A stretch of DNA of 64,000 nt from Massilia sp. 9I (GCF_902506415.1 NZ_LR733275.1:4626176-4690175); one strand, 5' to 3'; numbered from the stretch's first letter, positions 8,547 through 16,848 are shown. Program-made: numbers and translations. The notes: generated by a model from the sequence alone, not told the origin.

Positions 8547-9743
8547 ATGTTTAAACTTGCATTGGCTGCCGTCGTGTCGCTGCTGTTTGCGTTCCAGCCC
8601 GTCTACGGGGCCGGAGCAGGAGCCGGCGCAGGCGCAGGCGCTTCGAGCGAGGCCAAGGCCGGCAAGAAGAAGCTCGTCAAGAAGCAGCGCCGCGCCGCAT
8701 CCGCTAAGCCGGCTCGCAAGGCGCGCGCCAAGCGCCAGGACCTGGCCCAGGCCATCGCCGACGACAACCGCCAGCGCATGGTACGCCGCGTGGAAATGGT
8801 GCGCGGTAAACGCAAAGTGACCTACCAGGTGGTGCGCCGCGCCGCCGGCGCCGCGCCCGCCATCGACCCGCGCAGCCTGGGCGACGTCGCCGGCCTGCGC
8901 CGCACCGTCGATCCGCTGTCGCTGCGTTCCAACGTTGCCTTCGTGCTCGACCAGAACAGTTCGGAAGTGCTGTTCGAAAAGAATGCCAACATCGCCCTGC
9001 CGATCGCCTCGATCACCAAACTCATGACCGGCCTGGTCGTGGTGCAGGCCAAGCAAGACCTCGACGAAGTCCTGCGCGTCACCGACGCCGACGTCGACCG
9101 CCACAAGTACTCCAGCTCGCGCCTGCCGGTCGGCACGCGCATGACGCGCCGCGAACTGCTGCACATTGCCCTGATGAGCTCGGAAAACCGCGCCGCTTCG
9201 GCCCTGGGCCGCAACTATCCGGGCGGGATCGACGCCTTTGTCGCAGCCATGAACGCCAAGGCGAACGAACTGGGCATGAAGGACACGCACTACGTCGATT
9301 CCAGCGGCCTGTCGAGCCGCAACGTGTCGAGCGCGCGCGACCTGGCGCGCCTGGTGGCCACCGCCCACCAGGAACCGCTGCTGCGCGAATATTCCACCAC
9401 CCCGAACTCGATCGTGAAGGCCAGCGGCCGCCCGATGCGCTACGCCAACACCAACTACCTGGTGGCGCTGCCGGACTGGAACATCGGCCTGCAGAAAACC
9501 GGCTTCATCAACGAAGCGGGGCGTTGCCTGGTGATGCAGGCGGCCATCCACGGGCGCAACGTGATCATGGTGTTCCTGGATTCGAAGGGCAAGATGTCGC
9601 GCACCGCCGACGCGGGACGTGTACGCCGCTTCCTCGAGGCGCTGGCCCCGAGCAAGCTCGACGTGCTGGCGCCGGGGACGCTCGGCGCAAGGGATACGCC
9701 GATCATGAGCACCGCCACCGTGGCGGCGCCGGCGCTGCAATAA
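8547..9743 (+). CDS. pbpG: D-alanyl-D-alanine endopeptidase, PBP7/DacA family (peptidase S11)
   Basis: This 398-residue secreted enzyme has a signal peptide (MFKLALAAVVSLLFAFQPVYG) and then a Gly/Ala- and Lys/Arg-rich linker of about 120 residues. The S11 catalytic domain shows SxxK as SITK, SxN as SSEN and KTG as QKTGF. The family cleaves D-Ala cross-links in periplasmic peptidoglycan. The strongly basic linker (KKKLVKKQRRAASAKPARKARAKR) is longer than in E. coli PBP7 and could bind the wall or membrane. The gene is monocistronic, with a repeat element immediately after its stop. Confidence 0.93.
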   Translation: MFKLALAAVVSLLFAFQPVYGAGAGAGAGAGASSEAKAGKKKLVKKQRRAASAKPARKARAKRQDLAQAIADDNRQRMVRRVEMVRGKRKVTYQVVRRAAGAAPAIDPRSLGDVAGLRRTVDPLSLRSNVAFVLDQNSSEVLFEKNANIALPIASITKLMTGLVVVQAKQDLDEVLRVTDADVDRHKYSSSRLPVGTRMTRRELLHIALMSSENRAASALGRNYPGGIDAFVAAMNAKANELGMKDTHYVDSSGLSSRNVSSARDLARLVATAHQEPLLREYSTTPNSIVKASGRPMRYANTNYLVALPDWNIGLQKTGFINEAGRCLVMQAAIHGRNVIMVFLDSKGKMSRTADAGRVRRFLEALAPSKLDVLAPGTLGARDTPIMSTATVAAPALQ

Positions 9744-9745
9744 CG

Positions 9746-9844
9746 AGCGTCGGACAAAGCCTGCAGGGCAAGGCGCATCGTCGAAGGCAGTACGATAGTA
9801 CGGCGAGACGATGCAACGCCGCCATGCGGGCTTTTTCTGGCGCT
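9746..9844. repeat. ~100-bp palindromic dispersed repeat, copy A
   Basis: A 99-bp element begins AGCGTC and ends GGCGCT, filling the gap between the pbpG stop (9741-9743) and the convergent IclR gene stop (9844-9846). Its core holds GCATCGTC...GACGATGC arms around a GTAC-rich centre, and its outer arms end in TTTTT, so it may act as a terminator. It is about 85% identical to the reverse complement of 21405-21504. Confidence 0.85.
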
Positions 9845-10644
9845 CAGATCGCGGGGGTAGGGCGGTAGCCCAGCGTTGCCGAGATACTCGAGGCGGTCTG
9901 CACCAGGTCCTCCAGCCATTCTTCCTGCAGGCGGTCAGCCGGGGCCGAGATCGACAGGCCCGCCACCAGCTTGCCGCTGTCGTCGAAGATTCCGGCGGCC
10001 ATGCAGCGCACTCCCAGTTCCAATTCCTCGTTGTCACGCGCATAGCCGCGCGCGCGCACCAGGCTCAGCTCGCGCTCGAAGCGCGCCAGGTCGGTGATTG
10101 AATTCTTGTTGTGGCCGGCCAGGCCGGTGCGGGTGGCGTAGGCGCGGATCGCCTTGGCGTCGTCGATCGACAGGAACAGCTTGCCGGTCGAGGTCAGGTG
10201 CAGCGGCGCCCGGCCGCCGATTGCGCGCACCACCTGCATGCCCGAGCGTTCGGAGTAGGCGCGGTCGATGTAGACGATCTCGTCGCCCTGGCGCACCGAC
10301 AGGTTGACGGTCTGCTGGGTCTTCTTGTGCAGGGAGCGCATGAAGTCGAGCGCCGCTTCGCGCACTGACAGCCGGCTTTTCACCACGTTCCCCAGTTCCA
10401 GCAGGCGCATGCCGAGGCGGTAGGTGCCCGGTTCGACGCGGTCGACGAAGCGCGTAACGACCATGTCGTTCAGGATGCGGTGCGCGGTCGAGGGATGCAG
10501 GCCGGAGACCTTGGACAGTTCCTTCAGGCTCACCGGATCGGAGTAATTGGCCAGCGCGTCGAGCAGCGCCATCATGCGCTCGATCACCTGGATCGAGGTT
10601 TTGGCGGGTGCCGCGGCGGCCAATTCTGGGGTTTCCATTTTCAT
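9844..10644 (-). CDS. IclR-family transcriptional regulator
   Basis: This 266-residue regulator has an N-terminal winged helix-turn-helix (MALLDALANYSDPVSLKELSKVSGLHPSTAHRILNDMV) and a C-terminal IclR effector domain. That domain includes RAIGGRAPLHLTSTGKLFL and ELELGVRCMAAGIFDDSGKLVAGLSIS. The effector is unknown: IclR proteins often control aromatic or carboxylate catabolism, but no catabolic genes are adjacent. A TTCACA/TGTGAA dyad overlaps its likely promoter, suggesting autoregulation. Confidence 0.93.
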   Translation of the reverse strand: MKMETPELAAAAPAKTSIQVIERMMALLDALANYSDPVSLKELSKVSGLHPSTAHRILNDMVVTRFVDRVEPGTYRLGMRLLELGNVVKSRLSVREAALDFMRSLHKKTQQTVNLSVRQGDEIVYIDRAYSERSGMQVVRAIGGRAPLHLTSTGKLFLSIDDAKAIRAYATRTGLAGHNKNSITDLARFERELSLVRARGYARDNEELELGVRCMAAGIFDDSGKLVAGLSISAPADRLQEEWLEDLVQTASSISATLGYRPTPAI

Positions 10645-10667
10645 GATGTGGTTGGTGCAGTGCAGTA

Positions 10668-10705
10668 TTCACACCTTTATACCATGATGTGAAACGCAGA
10701 TGCAA
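10668..10705 (-). promoter_or_regulatory. candidate IclR-gene promoter with overlapping operator dyad
   Basis: On the minus strand TATAAA (10676-10681) lies 18 bp from TTGCAT (10700-10705). The perfect 6-bp dyad TTCACA (10668-10673) / TGTGAA (10688-10693) spans the -10 and the spacer. This is the placement expected for an autorepressor. Confidence 0.45.
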
Positions 10706-10779
10706 ACCGATGGGCTGCGGTGTGCAACAGGCCCACAGCGCGGCATAATGGCATCCCGGCATTTACATACGAGAAATAC

Positions 10780-11160
10780 ATGGAGATCAGCGAATTCAAG
10801 ACCAAGCGCGGCATCGCGCGCCTGCTGGCGGCCTGCCGCAATACCGCGGACGGCCTGGCCTGGGCCTGGCGCAGCGAGGCCGCCTTCCGCCAGGAGGTCG
10901 TGGTGATCGCCATCGCCACCGTGGTGGCGCTGTCGCTGCCGGTATCCAGTTTCCAGAAGCTGGTGCTGATCGGCGTGCTGATCCTGGTCCTGATCGTCGA
11001 GATCCTCAACTCGGCCATCGAAGCCATCGTCGACCGTATCTCGCTGGAACGTCATCCCCTGTCCAAGGTGGCCAAGGACATGGGCAGCGCGGCCGTCGCC
11101 TTGACCCTCCTTCTGGCGCTTGCGACCTGGGCGGTAGTGTTGTACAACCGTTATCTTTAA
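10780..11160 (+). CDS. dgkA: diacylglycerol kinase (DgkA)
   Basis: This 126-residue inner-membrane enzyme phosphorylates diacylglycerol to phosphatidate, recycling lipid released during membrane glycan synthesis. It has the family motif VEILNSAIEAIVDRIS and the conserved KDMGSAAVALTLLLA region, with three hydrophobic segments as expected. Length is close to E. coli DgkA. The ATG at 10780 gives the family N-terminus; an in-frame ATG at 10720 would add 20 residues without family likeness. It diverges from the IclR gene. Confidence 0.93.
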   Translation: MEISEFKTKRGIARLLAACRNTADGLAWAWRSEAAFRQEVVVIAIATVVALSLPVSSFQKLVLIGVLILVLIVEILNSAIEAIVDRISLERHPLSKVAKDMGSAAVALTLLLALATWAVVLYNRYL

Positions 11161-11176
11161 GTCAGCTGTCGTACAA

Positions 11177-11224
11177 GCAAATAACAAAGCAGTCGTTTGC
11201 CTGATTGCCAAGTCCTCTTAGACT
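11177..11224 (+). promoter_or_regulatory. 24-bp sulfur-block box plus -10, peroxiredoxin promoter
   Basis: GCAAATAA-N10-GTTTGC occupies 11177-11200 and has GCAAA/TTTGC dyad arms. TAGACT at 11219-11224 lies 18 bp after the right arm, which would occupy the -35 position. Two near-identical boxes precede the tauE and cysT genes. I infer CysB binding because cysB is encoded in this block. Confidence 0.65.
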
Positions 11225-11284
11225 ATGTCTTGATGTGGCCGGCGTCGACCGGCTCCCCGCAGTCCAAACCATGGAGAGATGACA

Positions 11285-11923
11285 ATGACCTTACGCCTCG
11301 GCGATACCGCCCCCGACTTCGAGCAGGATTCCAGCATCGGCAAGATCCGCTTCCATGAATGGGCGGGCGACTCCTGGGTGGTGCTGTTCTCGCACCCGGC
11401 CGACTTCACCCCGGTCTGCACCACCGAACTGGGCCTGACTGCCAAACTGAAGCCGGAATTCGACAAGCGCAACGTCAAGGCGGTCGCGCTGTCGGTCGAC
11501 CCGGCCGACAAGCACCGCGACTGGATCAAGGACATCGAAGAGACCCAGCAGACCGTGGTCGGCTTCCCGATCATCGCCGACGCGGATAAATCGGTCTCCG
11601 GCCTGTACGACATGATCCACCCGGAAGCTTCGGCAACCGCCACCGTGCGTTCGCTGTTCATCATCGACCCGGCCAAGAAAGTGCGCCTGATCATCACCTA
11701 CCCGATGAGCACCGGCCGCAACTTCGACGAAGTGCTGCGCGTGATCGACGCCCTGCAGCTGACCGACGGCTACACCGTGGCCACCCCGGGCAACTGGAAG
11801 GATGGCGACGACGTCATCATCCCGCTGACCGTGCAGGATCCGGCCGTCATCGAGCAGAAGTATCCGAAGGGCTACACCTCGCCGCGTCCTTACCTGCGCC
11901 TGACGCCGCAGCCGAACAAGTAA
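11285..11923 (+). CDS. 1-Cys peroxiredoxin (Prx6 type)
   Basis: This 212-residue thiol peroxidase carries the Prx6 active site HPADFTPVCTTELG and the long Prx6 C-terminal domain (TGRNFDEVLRVIDALQLTDGYTVATPGNWKDGDDVIIPLTV). The family reduces H2O2 and organic hydroperoxides. I chose the ATG at 11285: GGAGAG at 11273-11278 lies 6 bp upstream of it, but directly abuts the alternative ATG at 11279. Its promoter element is shared with tauE and cysTWAB, which ties this peroxidase to sulfur supply. Confidence 0.95.
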   Translation: MTLRLGDTAPDFEQDSSIGKIRFHEWAGDSWVVLFSHPADFTPVCTTELGLTAKLKPEFDKRNVKAVALSVDPADKHRDWIKDIEETQQTVVGFPIIADADKSVSGLYDMIHPEASATATVRSLFIIDPAKKVRLIITYPMSTGRNFDEVLRVIDALQLTDGYTVATPGNWKDGDDVIIPLTVQDPAVIEQKYPKGYTSPRPYLRLTPQPNK

Positions 11924-11934
11924 TGTGTTTGTTT

Positions 11935-11962
11935 GACGCCGGACGTTGACAACGCCGGCGTC
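11935..11962 (+). terminator. hairpin after the peroxiredoxin gene
   Basis: GACGCCGG (11935-11942) pairs perfectly with CCGGCGTC (11955-11962). The following bases (ATCGTT) are not a good T-tract, so this may be a weak or Rho-assisted terminator. Confidence 0.4.
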
Positions 11963-11985
11963 ATCGTTCCGCATTCGCCGCATAA

Positions 11986-12033
11986 GCAAATAAGAAACCT
12001 GTTGTTTGCTTCACTGCCGAGTCCCCTTACGCT
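11986..12033 (+). promoter_or_regulatory. 24-bp sulfur-block box plus -10, tauE/safE promoter
   Basis: GCAAATAA-N10-GTTTGC lies at 11986-12009, and TACGCT at 12028-12033 again falls 18 bp after the box. The following stretch (TGCCGAGTCC) also resembles the peroxiredoxin promoter (TGCCAAGTCC). Confidence 0.65.
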
Positions 12034-12057
12034 GTGGCTTAACGTAAGGGTTCTTGC

Positions 12058-12831
12058 ATGTCGACGACGTATATGTTCGCGGGTTTCGCAGTAGGGCTGC
12101 TGGTCGGGATGACCGGCGTGGGCGGAGGCTCGCTCATGACGCCACTGCTGACCTTGCTTTTCGGCGTCTCGCCCTCGGTTGCCGTCGGCACCGACCTGGC
12201 ATTCGCTTCCATCACCAAGGGTGTCGGCACCGTCACCCACCGCTTCAACCGCACCGTCCAGTGGGCGATCGTGCGGCGCTTGTGCCTGGGCGCCTTGCCG
12301 GCTGCGCTGCTCTCGACGCTCGCGCTCAAGCACTTCGGCGGCCTCGACGAAGAGATCGGCCAGCTGATTCGTTACTCGATCGCCGGCTCCGTGATGCTGA
12401 CCGTGGTCGCGCTGATGTTCCGCGCGCGCATGCTGGCCTGGGTCAACGCCAAACCGGAGCGCCAGCTGCAGGGCAGGGCGCTCACCATCGCCACCATCAC
12501 CGCGGGCGCCGTGCTGGGCACGCTCGTCACCGTCTCCTCGATCGGCGCAGGCGCGATCGGCGCCACCTTGCTGGTCATGCTCTATCCGCGCCTAACGCCG
12601 GCCGAAGTGGCGGGCACCGACATCGCCTACGCCGTGCCGCTGACGGCAATTGCCGCCTTCGGCCACTGGTGGCTGGGTTCGATCGACTGGATGCTGCTGC
12701 TGACCCTGCTCATCGGCTCGGTGCCGGGCATTACGCTGGGCGCCATGGCGGCGCGCAAGGTGCCGGAACGCTTCCTGCGGGGCCTGCTGGCGACCACGCT
12801 GACCGGTGTCGCGGCCAAGCTGGTCCTGTAA
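12058..12831 (+). CDS. sulfite exporter TauE/SafE family protein
   Basis: This 257-residue polytopic inner-membrane protein has the TauE/SafE signature GMTGVGGGSLMTPLL near the N-terminus and its half-repeat (TVSSIGAGAIGATLLVMLYP, then GTDIAYAVPLTAIAAFGH) in the middle. The family exports sulfite or other sulfur-containing anions. AAGGG lies 8 bp before the ATG. Its position between the peroxiredoxin gene and cysTWA, with a shared promoter box, supports a sulfur-anion role; the exact substrate and direction are not proven. Confidence 0.9.
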   Translation: MSTTYMFAGFAVGLLVGMTGVGGGSLMTPLLTLLFGVSPSVAVGTDLAFASITKGVGTVTHRFNRTVQWAIVRRLCLGALPAALLSTLALKHFGGLDEEIGQLIRYSIAGSVMLTVVALMFRARMLAWVNAKPERQLQGRALTIATITAGAVLGTLVTVSSIGAGAIGATLLVMLYPRLTPAEVAGTDIAYAVPLTAIAAFGHWWLGSIDWMLLLTLLIGSVPGITLGAMAARKVPERFLRGLLATTLTGVAAKLVL

Positions 12832-12854
12832 ATCGTAATAGCTGATATGTCTAT

Positions 12855-12902
12855 GCAAATAAGGAATGCTTCGTTTGTAATATAAGGGCTGCGTGAGATT
12901 AT
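12855..12902 (+). promoter_or_regulatory. 24-bp sulfur-block box plus -10, cysTWAB promoter
   Basis: GCAAATAA-N10-GTTTGT lies at 12855-12878, differing from the other two boxes at the last base. GATTAT at 12897-12902 falls 18 bp after it. This is the expected place for CysB activation of the sulfate transport operon. Confidence 0.65.
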
Positions 12903-12937
12903 GGTAGCCCGTTAGAAGAATTTGTAATAAGGCTTCC

Positions 12938-13798
12938 ATGACCTCCCTCGTGCAAACGCACAGTGCGCCACGCAGATCCCCGGGCCGGGTGATACCCGGC
13001 TTTGGCATCTCGCTGGGCTTCACGATTTTTTACCTGACGCTGATCGTCCTGATCCCGCTGTCGGCGGTCTTCCTCAAGACCTTCACGATGAGCTGGGACG
13101 CCTTCTGGAGCGCCGTCACCTCCGAGCGCGTGATGGCTTCCTACCGCCTCACTTTCGGCGCCTCGCTGCTGGCAGCCCTCATCAACGTCATCTTCGGCGG
13201 CATCGTGGCCTGGGTGCTGGTGCGCTATACCTTCCCCGGCAAGCGCATCATCGACGCCCTGGTCGACCTGCCGTTCGCGCTGCCCACCGCGGTGGCCGGC
13301 ATCACGCTCACCGCCCTGTATTCGCATAACGGCCTGATCGGCGAACAGCTGGCCAAGGTCGGCATCAAGGTGGCATTCACCCCGCTCGGCGTGCTGATCG
13401 CGCTGACCTTCATCGGCCTGCCCTTCGTGGTGCGCACGGTGCAGCCGGTGCTGGAAGAAGCCGAGCGCGAGCTGGAAGAAGCCGCCGCCAGCCTGGGCGC
13501 CTCGCCGCTGCAGACCTTCTGGCGCGTGGTGCTGCCGACGATCGTGCCAGCGCTGCTGACCGGCTTCGCGCTGGCCTTTGCGCGCGCCACCGGCGAATAC
13601 GGCTCGGTGATCTTCATTGCCGGCAACCTGCCGATGGTGTCCGAGATCACGCCGCTGTTCATCATCACCAAACTGGAACAGTACGACTATGCGGGCGCCA
13701 CGGCGATCGCGGTGGTCATGCTGATCATCTCGTTCATCCTGCTGCTGACGATTAACCTGCTGCAGGCGTGGACCCGCAAACGGGCAGGGAAAAAATGA
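12938..13798 (+). CDS. cysT: sulfate ABC transporter permease CysT
   Basis: This 286-residue permease of the sulfate/thiosulfate importer has several membrane segments and the binding-protein-dependent transport EAA loop (EEAERELEEAAASLGASPLQTFWRVVLPTIVPAL). DLPFALPTAVAGITLTALY is typical of CysT/CysU. It pairs with CysW in the inner membrane. A basic 25-residue cytosolic N-terminus precedes the first membrane helix. The stop overlaps the cysW start (ATGA). Confidence 0.96.
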   Translation: MTSLVQTHSAPRRSPGRVIPGFGISLGFTIFYLTLIVLIPLSAVFLKTFTMSWDAFWSAVTSERVMASYRLTFGASLLAALINVIFGGIVAWVLVRYTFPGKRIIDALVDLPFALPTAVAGITLTALYSHNGLIGEQLAKVGIKVAFTPLGVLIALTFIGLPFVVRTVQPVLEEAERELEEAAASLGASPLQTFWRVVLPTIVPALLTGFALAFARATGEYGSVIFIAGNLPMVSEITPLFIITKLEQYDYAGATAIAVVMLIISFILLLTINLLQAWTRKRAGKK

Positions 13799-14709
13799 GC
13801 GCCGTCCTCGACAAGCTGAACGCGGCGCCAAAGGCTGCCGTCCCGGCCCGCCGCCCCAAGACCAATGTGCTGGAACCGAACTGGGTGCGCTACACACTCA
13901 TCGCGGTGGCGCTGGCCTTCCTCACGCTGTTTCTGTTCGTGCCGCTGGCCGCCGTGTTCACCGAAGCCCTGAAGAAGGGCTGGGACACCTACCTCGAATC
14001 GATCAAGGATCCGGATGCCGTCTCGGCCATCAAGCTGACCCTGATCGCGGCCGGTATCTCGGTGCCGCTGAACCTGGTGTTCGGCGTCGCCGCCGCCTGG
14101 GCCATCGCCAAGTTCGAGTTCCGCGGCAAGAGCTTCCTGCTGACCCTGATCGACCTGCCGTTCTCGGTTTCGCCCGTGATCGCGGGCCTGATCTACGTGC
14201 TGCTGTTCGGCGCCCAGGGCTGGTTCGGCGAGTGGCTGGCCGCGCACGACATCAAGATCCTGTTCGCGGTGCCGGGCATCGTGCTGGCGACCGTGTTCAT
14301 CACCTTCCCGTTCGTGGCGCGCGAGCTGATCCCGCTGATGCAGCAGCAGGGCACCGAAGAGGAAGAGGCCGCGCTGGTGCTGGGCGCCTCGGGCTGGTCG
14401 ACCTTCTGGCGCGTGACGATCCCGAACATCAAATGGGGCCTGCTGTACGGCGTCATCCTGTGTAATGCCCGCGCGATGGGCGAGTTCGGCGCGGTGTCGG
14501 TGGTGTCCGGCCACATCCGTGGCGAGACCAACACGATGCCGCTGCACGTCGAGATCCTCTACAACGAGTACAACTTCACGGCCGCCTTCGCCGTGGCGTC
14601 GCTGCTGGCGCTGCTGGCACTGGTGACCCTGGCGGTGAAGAGTTTTGTCGAATGGCGTCTGCACCAGGCACGTAAAGCAGACAGCCGCATTTTGGAGCAC
14701 GCAGCATGA
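13795..14709 (+). CDS. cysW: sulfate ABC transporter permease CysW
   Basis: This 304-residue second permease has a long polar N-terminus before its first membrane segment. The EAA loop reads EEEEAALVLGASGWSTFWRVTIPNIKWGLLYG, and the CysW-type segment AMGEFGAVSVVSGHIRGETNTMPLHVE is present. The start at 13795 overlaps the cysT stop. Its own stop overlaps the cysA start, so the operon is translationally coupled throughout. Confidence 0.96.
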   Translation: MSAVLDKLNAAPKAAVPARRPKTNVLEPNWVRYTLIAVALAFLTLFLFVPLAAVFTEALKKGWDTYLESIKDPDAVSAIKLTLIAAGISVPLNLVFGVAAAWAIAKFEFRGKSFLLTLIDLPFSVSPVIAGLIYVLLFGAQGWFGEWLAAHDIKILFAVPGIVLATVFITFPFVARELIPLMQQQGTEEEEAALVLGASGWSTFWRVTIPNIKWGLLYGVILCNARAMGEFGAVSVVSGHIRGETNTMPLHVEILYNEYNFTAAFAVASLLALLALVTLAVKSFVEWRLHQARKADSRILEHAA

Positions 14710-15782
14710 CCATCGAAGTCCAGCACATCCGCAAACAGTTCGGCCAGTTCACCGCGCTCGACGACGTTTCGCTTCAGTTCCCCGACGGCCAGCTGACCGC
14801 CTTGCTGGGCCCCTCAGGCTGCGGCAAGACCACGCTGCTGCGCGTCATCGCGGGTCTCGAGCATCCCGATTCGGGCGCCGTGCTGCTCGACGGCCAGGAC
14901 GCTTCGCACCGCCACGTGCGCGAGCGCCAGGTCGGCTTCGTGTTCCAGCACTACGCGCTGTTCAAGCACATGACCGTGTTCGAGAACGTCGCTTTTGGTT
15001 TGCGCGTGAAACCGCGCAAGGAGCGCCCGTCGGAACAGCAGATCCGCGACAAGGTGCGCCAGCTGCTGGAACTCGTGCAGCTCGACTGGATCGCCGACCG
15101 CTATCCGCCGCAGCTCTCGGGCGGCCAGCGCCAGCGTATCGCCCTGGCGCGCGCGCTGGCGGTAGAGCCGCGCGTGCTGCTGCTCGACGAGCCATTCGGC
15201 GCGCTGGACGCCAAGGTGCGCAAGGAACTGCGCCGCTGGCTGCGCCGCCTGCACGACGAACTGCACGTGACCTCGATCTTCGTCACCCACGACCAGGAAG
15301 AAGCGCTGGAAGTGGCGGACCAGGTGGTCCTGATGAACAAGGGCCGCATCGAGCAGCTCGGCGCGCCCGGCGAGGTCTACAACAATCCGGCCTCGCCTTT
15401 TGTCTACGGCTTCCTGGGCAACGTCAACCTGTTCCACGGCCGCGTGCATGACGGCGTGCTGGCCAGCGGCGAAGTCAAGTTCGACGTGCCGCAGCACGCC
15501 GGCAGCGGCGAGGGTGTCGGCTACGTCCGCCCGCACGACCTCGATGTCGAGCGTTACACGCCCGGCGAAGGCGACAAGGGCGGCGTGGTGGCCAAGCTGC
15601 GCCGCGCGCATGCGATCGGTCCGCTGGCCCAGCTCGACCTGGAGCGCGCCGACAACCAGCAACTGATCGAGGCGGTGATGCCGAACGAAGTGTTCGCCCG
15701 TCACGGCTTCGTTGAGGGCGACACCCTGGTGGTCAAGCCGCGCCGTATCGAAGTGTTCGTGGATGCAGGAGAGGGCATATGA
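14706..15782 (+). CDS. cysA: sulfate/thiosulfate ABC transporter ATPase CysA
   Basis: This 358-residue ATPase has Walker A GPSGCGKTT, signature LSGGQRQRIALARAL, Walker B LLLDEPFGALDAKVR and H-loop THDQEEA. A C-terminal TOBE-like regulatory domain follows (residues about 240-358, with GYVRPHDLDVERY). It energises CysT/CysW. No periplasmic sulfate-binding protein (Sbp/CysP) gene is adjacent; one must be supplied from elsewhere. Its stop overlaps the cysB start. Confidence 0.96.
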   Translation: MTIEVQHIRKQFGQFTALDDVSLQFPDGQLTALLGPSGCGKTTLLRVIAGLEHPDSGAVLLDGQDASHRHVRERQVGFVFQHYALFKHMTVFENVAFGLRVKPRKERPSEQQIRDKVRQLLELVQLDWIADRYPPQLSGGQRQRIALARALAVEPRVLLLDEPFGALDAKVRKELRRWLRRLHDELHVTSIFVTHDQEEALEVADQVVLMNKGRIEQLGAPGEVYNNPASPFVYGFLGNVNLFHGRVHDGVLASGEVKFDVPQHAGSGEGVGYVRPHDLDVERYTPGEGDKGGVVAKLRRAHAIGPLAQLDLERADNQQLIEAVMPNEVFARHGFVEGDTLVVKPRRIEVFVDAGEGI

Positions 15783-16705
15783 ACTTCCAGCAGCTGCGCT
15801 CCGTGCGCGAGGCCGCACGCCGCGACTTCAACCTGACCGAGGTGGCCAATGCGCTGTTCACCTCCCAGCCGGGCGTGTCGCGCCAGATCCGCGAGCTGGA
15901 GGAAGAGCTCGGGGTCGTCATCTTCGAACGCAATGGCAAGCGCCTGACCGGCCTGACGCCGCCGGGCAAGGGCATCCTCAAGATCGTCGAGCGCCTGCTG
16001 GTGGAGGCCGAGAACCTGCAGCAGGCCAGCGCCGAATTCGCGGCCCAGGATAGCGGCACCCTGACGGTGGCCGTGACCCACACCCAGGCGCGCTACGCGC
16101 TGCCGCAAGTGGTGCAGTCCTTCCGCAACGCCTTCCCGGGGGTGCGCATCGCCCTGCAGCAGAGCGCACCGGAACACATCGCCGAATGGGTCCTGTCGGG
16201 CAAGGCCGACATCGGCATCGCGACCGAAGGCCTGTCGGCATTCACGGACCTGGTGTCCTTCCCGTGCTACCGCTGGAGCCACTTGATCGTGGCGCCGGAA
16301 GGCCACCCGATCTTCAGCGCGCCCCAGCCGCTGCGCCTGGAAGACCTGGCCGAGTATCCGCTCATCACCTACGACGTCGGCTTTACGGGCCGCAGCCATA
16401 TCGACGCAGCCTTTGTCGAAGCGGGACTGGCGCCGGACATCGTGCTGACCGCGATGGATTCGGACGTCATCAAGCAGTACGTGTCGCTGGGGATGGGCGT
16501 GGGCATCGTCGCGTCGATGGCTTTTGATCATGGCCGCGACAAGGGGATGCGGGCGATCGAGGCGTCGCACCTGTTTGCGCCGAACGTGACGCGCTTGGCG
16601 GTGCGCAAGGGGTCCTACCTGCGGGCGTATGCGTATCACTTCATCGAGCGCTTTGCTCAGGGGTATACGCGGTCGGATATCGAGAAGGCGCTGCAGGCGG
16701 AGTGA
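15779..16705 (+). CDS. cysB: LysR-family sulfur regulator CysB
   Basis: This 308-residue LysR regulator starts MNFQQLRSVREAARRDFNLTEVA and has CysB hallmarks: the helix-turn-helix SQPGVSRQIRELEEELGVVIFERNGKRLTGLTPPG, the ligand-site segment THTQARYALP and YPLITYDVGFTGR. In enterobacteria CysB activates sulfate assimilation genes, with N-acetylserine as inducer. It is the last gene of cysTWAB (ATGA overlap with cysA), so it is probably induced along with the transporter. It is the natural candidate to bind the three 24-bp boxes upstream. Confidence 0.93.
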   Translation: MNFQQLRSVREAARRDFNLTEVANALFTSQPGVSRQIRELEEELGVVIFERNGKRLTGLTPPGKGILKIVERLLVEAENLQQASAEFAAQDSGTLTVAVTHTQARYALPQVVQSFRNAFPGVRIALQQSAPEHIAEWVLSGKADIGIATEGLSAFTDLVSFPCYRWSHLIVAPEGHPIFSAPQPLRLEDLAEYPLITYDVGFTGRSHIDAAFVEAGLAPDIVLTAMDSDVIKQYVSLGMGVGIVASMAFDHGRDKGMRAIEASHLFAPNVTRLAVRKGSYLRAYAYHFIERFAQGYTRSDIEKALQAE

Positions 16706-16718
16706 TTGCAGTGCGGAC

Positions 16719-16824
16719 TTGGGTCCCGGCCTTCGCCGGGACGAGGGCTTTTAGGCTAGCAGCTTACGGACGTTTCGTTATCCCGCTCCCTTAGCACGTC
16801 ATCCCGGCGAAGGCCGGGATCCAA
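16719..16824. repeat. inverted pair of REP-like hairpins (REPIN-like), type 1
   Basis: A hairpin with core TCCCGGCCTTCGCCGGGA (16719-16744) and its inverted partner with core ATCCCGGCGAAGGCCGGGAT (16797-16824) flank about 52 bp. They occupy the convergent gap between cysB and tas. The core is a very common dispersed palindrome in proteobacterial genomes. Confidence 0.8.
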
Positions 16825-16848
16825 TCTTGTCAGCGCACCCCTAGCGCC

